From Isoetes taiwanensis (Eukaryota > Streptophyta > Lycopodiopsida > Isoetales > Isoetaceae), in the NCBI GenBank assembly GCA_021234155.1, contig JAJEKV010000004.1:1690519-1754518 (forward strand): a stretch of 64,000 bases of DNA. The letters run 5' to 3'. The position numbers and the translations under genes were made by a program. Shown here one piece after another: positions 23,999 to 36,196 of the stretch. The notes under the pieces are model-generated. The model ran no database searches, had not been told where the DNA came from, and saw nothing but the letters and a program-made list of their open reading frames with translations. Each line of letters starts with the position of its first letter. Positions within the stretch are counted from its first letter, which is position 1.

Positions 23999-24351
23999 GT
24001 ACTCTATTTAACTATTCTATTCTATTCCAGTGATGACTTTATCATCCTCTAGCTGCTTCTAAACTATAGAAATGATGGCGATTGTTTCCTATTTTTTCAA
24101 CATTTTTATAGAAACAAATTTAGTACAGTTCGATCTTTTACCATAAAATTGAGATTTTTACTGTAAAATGTCCATTAATTTGGCGAATCTACTATAATTG
24201 GGATGCAATATTATCAAATTTTGGCGATTTTATGAAGTTTTTTAGTGTACGCATCCTAGTAAACCATCGAATCCAGATTTGAAAAAATGGTAAAATATAG
24301 CAACTTTACGAAGTTTCACACCTTAAAGTCATCACTGTTCTACTCTATTTA
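23999..24351. mobile_element. hAT-type MITE (24028-24337) nested in a second tail-like insertion
   Basis: Perfect 14-bp TIRs CAGTGATGACTTTA (24028-24041 and, inverted, 24324-24337) bound a 310-bp AT-rich, non-coding element. It is flanked by TTCTATTC and TTCTACTC, an 8-bp target duplication with one mismatch, which fits hAT. Outside these lies TACTCTATTTAAC on both sides (about 13 bp), with TATTC repeats after the left copy. This suggests that the MITE landed in an earlier tail-only LINE insertion. Confidence 0.8.
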
Positions 24352-24665
24352 ACTTCCAACTATATGGTAGGCCTTGTCTGATACTTAGACCATCCAGATC
24401 ATGTGTTTTGTTATTTCCCATCACTGATAGCGTATCTCTTACCTCTATTTCAGTGAAAATATCTTCATCAATGGCCAAGATTGGCATGCTTTCTGGATTG
24501 CCCACCTCATAAATATCTTGCACCAACTTTAGCAAAGCGCCTAATTTTGGCTGCCCTGAGTTTTTGCTCAATTTGTTCCAAAACATTTTTAGATCTTGCT
24601 TTATTTGCTCTTTCAAATTAGATTGCCTTGCACTTAAAAAAAACGCTTGCTTTTTGCTTCTCAGA

Positions 24666-27576
24666 TTTCTTCATACCAATTGGGTTTCCCGATGCAGTTA
24701 TATATTGATGAATGCACCCAGAAGTAGCTCATAGCAAATGCAAAAATTTTGGTAAGTTTACATATATTAGAATCTATGTAACAAGGATACAATAGAATTG
24801 CTCATCATCACGGATGATATAACTTTTATAATGAATGTTGCATTGGTGTCAGGCATCTAATGCTATTATTGGTCAAAAAGTGCATGACTCGTTAGTGAAT
24901 TATAGTTTGTAAAAACTACCTTACTAGTCGTTTTTGACAACGTTCTGCAACATCATCTTTCATTATTGAGATAAGAAAGTCGGCTCTTTTACAATGAACC
25001 AAGGGAACGGATGATCATAATGCAAGTAAACTGTGTCAGTTATACATAGAATGCCATCAATGGCCAATATATGTTACTAGGACATTGTCTATAGGTCCAT
25101 GGTTTGTAACGTGCCAACTGCCTAAACATACGATTTGCTCCCAAAAACTGGAACACATTGTTCCAATGGGACAAAAGGCTCTAGGAGGGCCCAGAATAAA
25201 GACACTTTAGCCTCAACTTATTGTCCGGGAATTTTCTTATTTTCATTGTGGCCATTCCCTCCATACCTTATTATGAAAGAATGATTTAGATCCTAGGTCT
25301 TGACGAGGCAGCAAAAAGTTAAATGCAAATATTTAGGGTTTAGTGCCAATATGCCAAGAAATATTTGAATAAGGTTTATGTGCAATCTCTAAGAATGAAG
25401 CAATGGTGGATTGTTTAAGTCAAGGAATTTCTCAACGAGTTTATATGCAATCTTCAAATTTGAAGCAATGGTACGTCAAAATTCTTCTCATTTTGAGGTG
25501 ATTAAGTGAGGGAATATTTGAATTTTAGGTTTACGTACATATCCCAAGCATGCCACTAAGAATCCTAAGACCCCTAAAGGTGTGAAAAGCTGGGAACAAC
25601 ATGTGAAGGTCTGCGGCCTTCTTGTTATGCGTGAATCGATCTCTGGTCAACATATAGGGCGATCCCTTGCAGTTGCCCTAACCGTGAATATAACTACCCA
25701 GGGACTCCATAGCGACTCGCCCTAACAATGTGTGTGGGCGTATGGAACATTATCCCGGCAAGGATCTGTGTCTGGAGCCGGTGGATGAGGTTCTCCTCTA
25801 CCTCTTATGTCGTCACAAGACACCGATTATGGCTCTTACATCTCGCTCCTCGACCTCCGTGTCGATGTCGGGCTATCGCAAGAGGTGCCGGGTTGCGCTA
25901 TATGGGCATGGGTTGTGGTTGCGGCTTGCAGAGTGTGGGTTGTGGCATGCGCTAGGTGGTGGGGCGACCTGGTGGTGTAGTAGTGGGTGGCCTTAGCTGA
26001 CATCATGCAGGATGTTGGGCATGTGGGGCTGTTGTGGCCTCATGTTTCTGAAGTCAGGAGCTTAGCTCCCGCTGAAATTGTTGTTGCCTTGCCAGTTCAT
26101 GCACGTACCCAGCTAATCATGAGCTTCTACATGGAGGCCCTTGTTTGTCGGGCGACATACCGCCTGCTCTCGCGTGATGTTGCTTGAGTTTCGTAGCGTG
26201 TGTCCAAAGGCAAGGTTCACCTCCAGTGAGAGCACTTCTTATGTCTCAACCCTACTCTGAAGGGCTCTTAGCGGTGACTGGCTTTCCTAAAAGGCAATTT
26301 GACTGCTTCCCATCATGGTGGTGGCCTCCTCAGCCATTCGTCGAAGGCAGGAGATGGTTGCCAGCCTCTTTTTTCAGCATGCTGCATGTTCTGTATCATG
26401 GCTTCTATGGTGGTGGACAGGGAGTCCACACGAGCCCGCAGGTCAGTGAGACTTTCCTTGTCTTGTTGCCTTTCAAAGTGCGCCAAGTGGATGTTATCTT
26501 CCATCTGTTGTGTGCAGATCTTCATCTCTGTAATCCGCCAACTATCTTCTGAGTACCTGGGATACCGAGGATTGCATCTCTTCTATCAGGCCCACAATTT
26601 GGGTGCTATTACTGTCTATCTCCTCTAGTTATTTCAAGCCCCTCCGCTGCCCCGGGTTTGTCCGCTCTGACCAGGCAAGAGTCAATTGCCACTGGGTCGA
26701 CCTCATTGATTGGGCCTTCGCCCATGCCTCCCGCCTCATAGAAGAGACTTCTCCCTTGTCCTTGTCATCTGGTGGCCCAACCACTTGGTCCTCCGAGGAG
26801 AGCTCGTCATGTGAGGGGTGGTCAGGTGGTCGGTATTTCTTGGTATGAGGCTGGGTCAAGAGGGGCTGGGCATCCAGATTGGAATCAGGGTCATGGAAAG
26901 TCAAAGGAGATAAAAGGCAACAACCTTTAGCCAACATTGCTATATATATATTGGGAACATCAGCGACCATAAAGGGAGAATGACCAACTAAGATTGGCCG
27001 AAAATTTCTACAAAGATCCCCGATGCGATCGGCAAAGGATCGACCTTTATGGATTTGCAAGAACTGCACTTTTTGTTAATTGGGCAAAATCGACAGCTTT
27101 TGAAGCAGCGATCAGAAACTGGAGGCCTATTCCTGAAGATTTGCCAACAACTATAGATCCTTTTCTAGCCTATTCCAGAATTCCTTATTATTCGAGAATT
27201 AGCGATTTTTGCTTGGGATGAGAAGAAAGAGTGAACAATCTTCCTTTTATTCTTAGTGATAGTTTCACTCATTTTGTACCTCCCCAAACATGCCTTTTGT
27301 ATACACCTGGATATCTGCAATTAAAACCTCTTGGTTACACATGATTACCACGAGCCTATATAGACATAAGAAAATGGAAGTTAAATTTGCTATCAACTTT
27401 TCTATTTATGATACTTCAATGTTACTCAACTTCAATATCGAGTGGCATTTACATGACATATGTCATATAATTTATTTCATAAGAATAATGGGATATCCCC
27501 ATATTCTTTTGCAACTGATATTCTGTCCGTAACATATATACACACTTAAAACATTTATATCATACTTCTAATGATA
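24666..27576. other. No gene recognised; possible gag-like coding relic on the minus strand
   Basis: From 25.7 to 27.2 kb the composition is richer in G and C, and several frames stay open. On the minus strand 26313-26525 encodes a coiled-coil-like peptide (HFERQQDKESLTDLRARVDS) followed by a Pro/Trp-rich part. The next block (26629-27069) has a Ser/Asp/Pro-rich linker. It could be a retrotransposon gag relic, but no zinc knuckle or pol domain is seen. Confidence 0.35.
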
Positions 27577-27849
27577 AAATAAATAGGGAAATTTACCAAA
27601 ATAACTTTATTGTCGACTTAATTCCTAAAAAGCCCTTCATATTTTTGAAATTCCCAAAATGCCCTTAATTCTTAACTATTTTCTCTAATAGCCCTTTATA
27701 ATTTAAAAATCACCAAAAGCTATAAATAAGTCTAATGATTGACAACTAACTTAATACTTTTATAAAAATCATATATTGAAGGAGAAGCTTTATGGGCATC
27801 TTGTGGAGAAGTCCTTTGCACTCCATCCGCATTACTTGTAGAGCTCATA

Positions 27850-28005
27850 TTGAACTTCTTGAAAACAATGAATTGCTACCTCCTACAACATGTCGTCCTC
27901 CTGGCAGGATTAAAAGCAAACAGGATAGGACAGAAGACATGGATAGAGAAAAGTGTGTGTACAAGTGCACAAGTTGTGGTAATGCCAGGCATAGTAAGAT
28001 ATGAC
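27850..28005 (+). pseudogene. MuDR-type transposase C-terminal zinc knuckle remnant
   Basis: The frame reads ELLPPTTCRPPGRIKSKQDR, then YKCTSCGNARHSKI. Plant MULE transposases end with RRPPGRPKxKR and a CxxCGxxGHNxxxC knuckle, and this is a decayed version that ends before the last Cys. The catalytic DDE part is missing. Confidence 0.65.
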
Positions 28006-28363
28006 ATGGGCGATGGGCTTATGGGCTTATAACATGGATAGAGCGACGCCGTAAGTATACACACTCATGCACTCATTCGCTCAATCATGAATATTATTAG
28101 TTTGTACTTTTAAATAAACACAAGACCGGGATATCTGTAAGAGAAAGGTTTTGATCGTTAGGATATGAATATCTCAGAACGTCTCAAAACAGCATGGGAA
28201 AATAAAATAAGGTAATAGGTTGAACAAGGGGTATCACTGTGCTCCAAGATTAGAGACTGAAGCATAAAAGTAAATCGTGAAAATCAATGGATACACAGAG
28301 AATATGGGCTAAAAAGTAGCTCGAGACTTCTGGCTTCCTGGTGATTTCAAAATACGATCCGTT

Positions 28364-28389
28364 AAAAAAAAAAAAAAAAAAAAAAAAAA
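28364..28389. repeat. A26-type homopolymer tract
   Basis: An uninterrupted A run lies near the presumed 5' junction of the LINE inside the MULE. Confidence 0.9.
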
Positions 28390-28590
28390 CAGAGGGGATG
28401 GTGGGGGGGTATTTAATTTAATTTAAGCAATTAAGTTATTACAATATAATATTAATTAAAATGGTAGGTAACCCTAATTTACGAAATAGTTGAATTACTA
28501 AAAAGATGGGGAGATTTGGTAGATCGCGCGCATCGCGGGGAATATATGAATCATAACTTATAATGCGTGGAATTAACAACTACAATTGGC

Positions 28591-29118
28591 CCGCGGTCAC
28601 AAGAATCATCACAAACACCGCACGGGGGAGATAATAGAGTAATAAATTAAGGTTAGGGATTAAGGGAGGACATAGTACGGGTGTCAGTGTAACAGGTAGT
28701 AGACAGGTGGCGGATACACGCATACGAAAATAAGGAGGACAGGATAAGACAAGACTAGCAATTAAGACAGACGGGCGTAATAAAGAAGCGGGAATTTAGA
28801 TTTCGTAACCCTAAAAGAAATAACAAGGATATAACAAGGAGAAGGTGAAGAGTCCGCGGTCACAAAGAATCATCACAAACACCTGCACTGGGGAGGGATA
28901 ATAGAGTAATAAATTAAGGTTAGGGATTAAGGGAGGACATAGTGAAAGTGTCGCGGTAATGTAGTAGACAGGTGGCGGATACACGCATACGAAAATAAGG
29001 AGGACAGGATAAGACAAGACTAGCAATTAAGACAGCCGTAATAAAGAAGAAGGAATTTAGATAGATTTCGTAACCCTAAAAGAAATAACAAGGATATAAC
29101 AAGGAGAAGGTGAAGAGT
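28591..29118 (+). repeat. Two tandem 5'-UTR monomers (263 and 265 bp)
   Basis: The unit starting CCGCGGTCACAA at 28591 is repeated from 28854. Both end with AACAAGGAGAAGGTGAAGAGT. Small indels differ between the units. They precede the first coding blocks of the LINE, like the promoter monomers of some mammalian L1 elements. Confidence 0.85.
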
Positions 29119-29213
29119 GAAGCTCCGCCCAAGTGTTTCGAAGTTTCTCTTTTTCCGAAGTCTCGACTCTATTAAAAATACCAACCCAAACCGGCAGCTT
29201 TCTTAAATTTATA

Positions 29214-32200
29214 ATGGATAAAGGGAAAAAGATCATGAGCGATGAAGGTGGGGATAGGAAGCCAGCTATGAAGCGCCCGAGATCGGGGGTCCCGGGCAAT
29301 CTTACCGTGCCATGGAACCCGTGACTCGAAGATCTGAACCCGTGGTGCATTTGTGAGTCGGATTGCATATGTTTTATAAAGGTTTAGGGTCATGCATAAG
29401 TTGTGGGCACGCTCATTGCCCTCGCTTTATGACCGCATTCACCATGCACAAACAATGAAAGATGCAGGTTATAACCTTGGCCTTCTTGGAGTGCTTGGAG
29501 TTCTATCAGACAAGAATGATACAAAGGTGGGCGCCAAATTATGGATAGAGTGATGCAATGCTTTAATAGACTTCAGATGCATGCGGCAATACGTAAATCC
29601 ACCAGCCTACCAAAGATAATCTAATGATCTACGACTATGGCAAGGTCCGTGATTTTTTGCTATGAAAAAATCCAAAGGATTTTTATGCCAGGCTTTTATG
29701 CATAGGAACCTGGAAAAAGTCAAGAATATTGGAGAGCCATCGACAAAAAAGAAACAGAAGTAAATCCATGCAATGAAGCAGCAAGGAAAAGACAGAAAGA
29801 AGGGAAAAGTGGAGGGGGTCTGAGGTGGATAGGAGTTAACCTTAGCTTTTTTTGTTATTCTACTGTTTTGTTTTTATTTTTTGTTTTTATCTTTTGTTTT
29901 GAATCAATCCTCTTTAGCTTATGCTTCATATATGATCCCTGTCAATTACTAAGATGGGTAACCCGCAGCAGCCCTTGGCTGAGTCTAATTGTTTAAATGA
30001 ATTAGATGAAGTCTTACAAAAGAGAAAACTATGCCTCTTGAGAGAATACCATGCTTTAAGCATGACTGAATGAACCAATGTTATATGTATACGCCTGTGT
30101 TATATTTGTTTTGAGAAATCTTGAATAGAAAATTTGAAGTAACGGCTGTTACTGGTTACTGGTAAAGCAGTTTCATTGTATAGCTTAAATCACCTACTTC
30201 TGATGAATTGCTTCTGCTCTAAAGCATTATACTCTATAATGAAAATGAACAAATGGTTGGGGAATTGCGGATATCCTCATACATTCAGGTTAGGACCAGG
30301 CAACAAGACACTTTAGGTGACAGGCGATAACAGGAGGAAAAAGCCTCAGGGGATACACTTTGACCGGTTGCACCAAAGGGACATATATCTGTGGTGCCTT
30401 TATGCTAGACAATAACAGATACATTCGACAACAGAAGGGAAATGATAGCGCACAAAAATCAAAGAGAGATGGACCATACTGCGGTAGAAATGAATCTCAA
30501 CGCAAAAAGGGTGGCGAATATGTCAAAGCCGGGAAAGACATAGGACAAGGGGTGATAGGTAAGCAAAAAAGATAAGGAAACAATGCCATGTTGGACGAAT
30601 AAAATATCAAGGGAGCAAGCTTCGTAAAGGTAAAACTGGACCATTGAAGGTACAAGACAAAACTACAAGAACCTCGTGAGAGTAAAAGGTGGACGGGCAA
30701 GTTACGGGACGAGAGGCTAAGCCCCGGGCAGACACCAGGATAGTGAGGGCTAGACGCACCAACTGGTAACCCGGACCACTAAAAACTCGTTGACATCAGG
30801 AGAACAAAATATGACTTTTCAGCGGGGTATGAAGAATACCTCATTTGTCGAAAATTGTCGAAAATTGTCAAAAAGGAGAATGGGGCAAATTATGGACTGT
30901 GGGGTATAACCCCCGCCATAGGCCAGGATAGCGCGGGCTCGGCCCCCAACTGGTTCCTAGATCACCAAAATGACAGAAATATAGAAATACAGAAATGCAG
31001 AGATACGTATGCGTATGCGTAAAGGACTAATGTTGCCACATAAATACATAATAGATGAAGGTAGGCAACTACCGAACTAATCGGCTCAGAAAAAGATCAA
31101 CCTCGGCCAACAGATGAAAAAGAAATGTGACAGTTTCGGGAAGAGAAGATCGAATAATAATAAACAGAGACGGACGGAATAATTATGGACATTTTGAAAT
31201 TCAAATTAAAATGGTAATTTCAAACAAAATACCGTTTAGAAGAAGGTAATATATATCCTTAAGGAGGCACTACGGCTAACTTACCAGAGAGCCCAAAGCC
31301 ACCGCAGAGTTTTCTCGCAAACAGATGTGATGGCCGACATTACCAACAAAGAGCCACAGAGGAGAGCAGAGGCGCCGAGAGCGCCAAGGAGCCAGACCTT
31401 TAGGGATTTCCTAGCACGATGGACAAGCAAGCCTAGAATCGAAAAATTCAACATGGATGCACTCAATGCAATCAAACATGCAACAAGAATAAACTAGCCA
31501 TCTCTAGTATGGACGGAGGCTAGGAGGGGTGGAGAGGACTAACAAGGAAATGCAAATGACGAATGAACGAGATCGAAGAGGAGAAAGCAAAGATTCTGCA
31601 AAGGTTGGTTGAATTAGAGAAATCAAATGTTGAGTTGGATGCATGGGAGTCATTTGATAGGATAAAGCCACATATAATGGAATATGAGGAGCAGAGTAAA
31701 ATTAAACATGATGTTAGGCTAATTGGGGTAGCGAAAAAGACCTAACGAGGATATATATCGAAGTTACCGCAGTAAGTGATAGAGATAGTGTTCAAGGAAC
31801 ACAGAGAGCCGCCATTGTCAAGGCATTACCACAAAAGCCAATGGAGAGGGAGATCGAGACATATAAACCTGACACTTAGGGACTTGGCAACCAAAGAAAG
31901 AATCTTGCGGATGGGATCCAGATTGAGGAATGGAATCAAAGTACAGGAGTCTTTAACAGTAATGCAGCGTCAAGGACTACACAGGAGCTAGCCAAAGCCG
32001 TGGAGCCGAACCAAGCAGGATACAAAGTGGGGTCGAACGCAAAGCTTACCTTCACAAGAGGGTAAGAGAACAGCGACTCAACCGCGAAGAACAGATCAGA
32101 GGGACACAGAGAGTAGCAAAATTAACAGAAGTGGAAAACTATCCCCTGAAGACAATACAACAGGGGCAGGAGAGCAGAGTGTTGGGGGGAGCACTAAGGA

Positions 32201-32394
32201 CGATCACGTTAGAAGGGAATCAGAACAGAGAGGCAGGAGGAAGCGGAAGTGGGGGAAGCGAAGACCGAACAATACAAGGAGGGTTTGGAGGGCCAACCCC
32301 GACAATGAAGACAAGAGGAAGACCAAGAAGAGCAGGCAATGGGACAGAAGGCACGGAGACCCCGAAGGAGCAACCTCGAGGGAAGAGACGCTAA
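29214..32394 (+). pseudogene. LINE ORF1-like region (nucleic-acid-binding protein), broken
   Basis: Starts include MDKGKKIMSDEGGDRKP at 29214, followed in another frame by a Cys/His cluster (SCGHAHCPRF). Further on, 31563-31745 encodes a charged coiled-coil-like stretch (EEEKAKILQRLVELEKSNVE). 31776-31991 then reads IEIVFKEHREPPLSRHYHKS and RHINLTLRDLATKERILRMG, which resembles the RNA-binding part of LINE ORF1 proteins. The end is very basic and Gly/Arg-rich. Between 29.5 and 31.3 kb little is recognisable. The assignment rests on position and composition. Confidence 0.5.
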
Positions 32395-32395
32395 C

Positions 32396-33125
32396 GATAT
32401 ATGGTACTGGAACTATACCGGGTACCTGTGGGATGATGGAGAGAGACTAGAAGGTGCCCACAGCTGCGACATAATATGCCTGGTAGAAACATGGGAGCAT
32501 AACGTCAAGAGGCTGCCAGTTGAAGAAGGATACCAGCTGTTCACGTGCTGGAAAGACAAGGATTTCAATATAGGGAGGGGAAGTGTAGGCCTGGCCTGTT
32601 ATGTAAAGAATAGTATAGCTAACAGCGCATGTATGTTACGTTCAGATATCAATAAAAGATATATGGTGTTGAATGTCCAATTGAAAAACAAACAAGACAT
32701 ATTTCTGATAATTGCATATTATCCGCCGAACAGTGATAAGCTAGAGTTGCTGGATCTAGGGGGAACAGGGACCAATAATACTAGTAGGGGACTTAAATGC
32801 CGTAAACCGTGACAGAACAGCACAAAGCACCTAATAATCGATGAGAAGGATGGTCAGATAATATACACAGCAAGAACACAGGAATGGCAGAGAGATACAG
32901 AGGATAAGGCAGAGGTCAACGCTAAAGGCGAATTACTGCTGGAAGTCTGCACATCAACAGGTGTGATCATAGCTAATGGAGTGAAAAAATGGAGGGGATC
33001 GGGGGGTTTTACGAGTCAGAACGCACATGGTAAGAGCATAATAGATTATGTAATTTTGAACAACCAGGCAGCGGAAAGAATAGAAGGACTAATGCTACAG
33101 GAATGGCCGACTGGAAAAAGGGAGA
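32396..33125 (+). pseudogene. LINE APE-type endonuclease domain, broken
   Basis: Blocks in family order: WYWNYTGYL start, DIICLVETWEH (the Glu of the active site), GSVGLACYVKNS, IFLIIAYYPPNS, then in a shifted frame VGDLNAVNRDR, HGKSIIDYVILN and SHRPIKL. These are the conserved motifs of AP-like LINE endonucleases. At least two frameshifts separate the blocks, and in the last motif SH replaces the usual SDH. Confidence 0.8.
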
Positions 33126-33399
33126 GTCATAGACCGATCAAATTAACACTCAGAAGGGGTGGGACGCCACAGATTAATAACAAAGGGGGAAAGGAGGAAA
33201 AGAAAGCGAGAGTGAGGATCCAATTTCAAGAAAAGTACACAGATATATTCATACAAACAGTCAGGGAGGAAATGGAAAAATGGGAATGGGGAAAACACAA
33301 CTTAATGACAATGGTAATACACTCAATGACATCATGGTAAGAGTAGCAACAGAGGTGTTTGGGAAAAGGAACAGAACCGAAAAGAATGTGGCCTTCAGA

Positions 33400-34540
33400 G
33401 CATCAAGATGGAATAACGATAACGAAAAGTGCGAGGGAGCAAAAAAGGAAAAGAAAAGAACATAGAGGGAGGGAGACATACCAGAAAGAAAAAGCAGCAT
33501 ACATAAGATTGCTAAAGATAAAACGGAATAGTAACCTGCTACAACATCAATGGTATATGGGAAAATTGCTGAAGAAACAGCCCCGAAGATTTTGGAGGGG
33601 ATTCAAACAGAAGGGAGGGGATAATATGAAAACAAGGAGTGAACATGACGGCATTGGAATATCAGGATGGGAGAAATACCTGGAGAAATTGTATAAGACA
33701 GGGGCACCTCCTCAGATCAATACCAATGTTGCGGAATCGGACAAACCATGCTTCAACATGCTAGAGGTAATGATAGCCCTAAACACGATGGCTAACCATA
33801 AAAATCGGATCTATATGGTCCGGACCGCGGAATTACCAAGTGTGCCGAGACAAAAATTGGCGCATTGTGTCACGCACATTTTCAATGGCATCATACACAA
33901 TGTGGCTTCCGCATGTGTGGACGCATAATAGAGTCATACCTCTGCATAAGGCAGGAAGCAGACATGATCCAGGAAACTATAGGATAATAATGGTGAGTTC
34001 CATTTTCGCAAAGTGGTTTGGAAAAGCATTGGATAACATATTAAAGAAATGGGCAGAAGAAGGAAACATGAGAGCACAAGGGCAAGCAGGATTCTGGCCG
34101 GAACACTCAACCACCGACCACCTAGTAACTCTTCGGATATTAATAGAACAGAACAAGGCACAGGGAAGAAAGATCATCTGTTGCTTTGTAGATTTCAGGA
34201 AAGCATTCGACACAGTCCCGAGAGAGAAGCTACTACAAAGATTGATGGACATGCAAGCTCCGAGAAATATGGTAGGGTCGATTGCAAGACTATACCATAG
34301 GGTATATGCCAAGATAGAGCAAGAAGGACAGCCAATAAACTGTGACACAGGTGTAAAACAGGGTTGCCCGTTATCCCCAACTCTGTTTGGAATATACATA
34401 GATGCTTTGCGTGGATTTATAGCGTAACGTTAAGGGGATGAATACGCCCCACGCTAGGGAGACAATTTAAGGTACCAATTATGCTATATGCTAATGATCT
34501 AAGTATGATGGGCAAAGAACAAGGGGATGCATGACCGCTA
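33400..34540 (+). pseudogene. LINE reverse transcriptase domain, YADD changed to YAND
   Basis: 33840-34427 reads VIPLHKAGSRHDPGNYRI, AQGQAGFWPEHSTTDHLVTL, CCFVDFRKAFDTVPREKLL and GVKQGCPLSPTLFGIYIDAL, covering RT motifs 1-5. The catalytic box follows in another frame as LYANDLSMMGKEQ, with Asn in place of the first catalytic Asp. The change alone would be expected to abolish polymerase activity. Confidence 0.85.
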
Positions 34541-34919
34541 AAAATCCTAGAACAATTTCGCGGAAGAAATAAGGTCGACCAGAATTTAGCAAAAACTAAG
34601 ATAGTCATCTTTGGCCATAAGAACGTATTATAGACCCTTCCGATATAAGGAAAAAGAAATAGAGGAAGCAACGGAATACGATATCTAGGGTAACGGCGCG
34701 CATGGCAATGTGGAAGTGGGCCAAGGGGCGTACACCGTGTTCCAATCAGCCTATGGGGAGTTATTTCAATATGAAGAATTTCCGCAGCAGGCGTAATAAT
34801 TGAATGGGACATCAAATGTTACTTATTCGGGCGCAAGAGTAGCCACTACTCAATTATATAGCGTGGCCCGGGGCAGGCCTAAAAGACGTAAAATGGGAAA
34901 ACAAGAAGGAATCCTTAGG

Positions 34920-35700
34920 CAAAGGCAACGCATGTGAATTTAAAGTAAGGACAAATACGCCACTGACAATCATGGTCCTCGAAACAAGGCAAAAACCAAT
35001 GGAGGTGAGAGCATGGGAGAGAACCATAAGATACCTGATTAGGGACAATGCAGGAGACATTCATGGGAAATTGTCCAGTATTGCAATCACCGAATCAGCA
35101 AAATCACACATCCTCATAGGCAGCGGATGGTTTAAAGATGTGGCAAGCTGGACCAGAGAGATGGGATTAAACCTGAGTGACCTAATAAAGGAAGGATAGT
35201 GGGATGAGGAGTGGGCAGACAGAGCCACAAGAGCATGGCTGCAAAGACACACAGGACCCAAGACAGCCTGGCTCATGACAGTTTTCAACCCAGATCAGCA
35301 AATAGGACACCAGATGTATCAGGATAACATACTGGGAAAAACTAGGAGAGACATTCTGGCTAGATTCAGGATGGGGAGTCATGATCTAAGAATCGAAAAA
35401 GACAGATGGAGAGGAATAGACAAGGAGGACCGGATATGTAACTGCGGACAATGGGAGAGTAGAGGATGAGAATCACATGATTAACCATTGCCCGATATAC
35501 CGGTGACATCGAGAGAAATACGTAAATATAAGATGGGGAACCGTGATATATTATGATGACAATGACAGAATCTCTTCGAGATTTAGCAGACACGATCCAG
35601 AGAATGATGACGTAGACATAGAGAAGTACACAGTGAAAGAGTGTTCATAATATGATCCGTACAAAAAGTGGGTCATAAACCCCACACAAATTGTTCAGTT
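34920..35700 (+). pseudogene. LINE ORF2 C-terminal region with Cys/His knuckle
   Basis: 34972-35199 and 35275-35469 read VRAWERTIRYLIRDNAGDIH, then ILARFRMGSHDLRIEKDRW, DRICNCG and, after a frameshift, ENHMINHCPIYR. The same RxGSHxLRxExxRW plus Cys/His end occurs in the LINEs at 22.4 and 12.2 kb, so these elements share an ORF2 architecture. Confidence 0.7.
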
Positions 35701-35785
35701 AAAAGCTGATTGATAACGACGCATCACTGCACAGCCACGAAGCCGAAGTAAAGCGGGATGCTGGTAATAATAGAAAAAAAGTCAG

Positions 35786-35838
35786 CCCTTCTAAAAGGCT
35801 ACATCATAACAAATTGATGTGCTAGTAGCCTTTTAGGG
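35786..35838 (+). other. 3'-UTR stem-loop of the LINE
   Basis: TAAAAGGCTAC with a preceding CCC (35786-35802, three extra bases) pairs with GTAGCCTTTTAGGG (35825-35838). This gives a 14-bp stem with one 3-nt bulge and a 22-nt loop, about 55 bp before the tail. Such hairpins can be the RNA element that the RT recognises. Confidence 0.7.
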
Positions 35839-36196
35839 AGCTCGCCATGCTACACAAGTCCGTATCTCAAGGCACAAGGGACATTAATGTATATTCTATT
35901 ATATTCTATTCTAATGAAGGCAGTTGTAGAAATTTTATTTGACATTTTCATTGTATATTTTTGTCATAACGATTTTCTGAAATTTATTTTTCCAAATTAT
36001 TGTCACCTGTAAGAAACACTTCCTCTTAAAAAATGATCCTTTATTGTAAATACGTAATTTTTGATGATTTTTAAATACAAAGGGCTATTTGGGAAAATAA
36101 GAATTAAGAGCATTTTGATAATTTCAAAAATACGAAGGGCTTTTTGGGAATTAAGTCAACAATTAAGGTTATTTTGGTAAATTTCCTAAATAAATA

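Larger units (their letters stand above)
28390..35915 (+). mobile_element. Near full-length non-L1-type LINE, decayed
   Basis: Order on the plus strand: duplicated 5'-UTR monomers (28591-29118), ORF1-like region, APE endonuclease, reverse transcriptase, C-terminal knuckle, 3' UTR with a stable hairpin, then a TATTC-type tail at 35892-35914. The 5' limit is approximate and I could not pair a target duplication. Frameshifts and stops occur in every domain, and YADD has become YAND. Confidence 0.8.
27577..36196. mobile_element. MULE (Mutator-like) element with 9-bp target duplications, interrupted by a LINE
   Basis: AAATAAATA stands directly outside both ends (27577-27585 and 36188-36196). The ends are inverted repeats of about 150 bp, starting GGGAAATTTACCAAAATAAC on the left with a one-base terminal mismatch on the right, and continuing through AAAAAGCCCTTC blocks. 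The length and 9-bp duplications are diagnostic of MULEs. Removing the LINE leaves only about 1.1 kb, so the host element was already non-autonomous. A MuDR-type zinc-knuckle remnant lies inside the left end. Confidence 0.85.
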
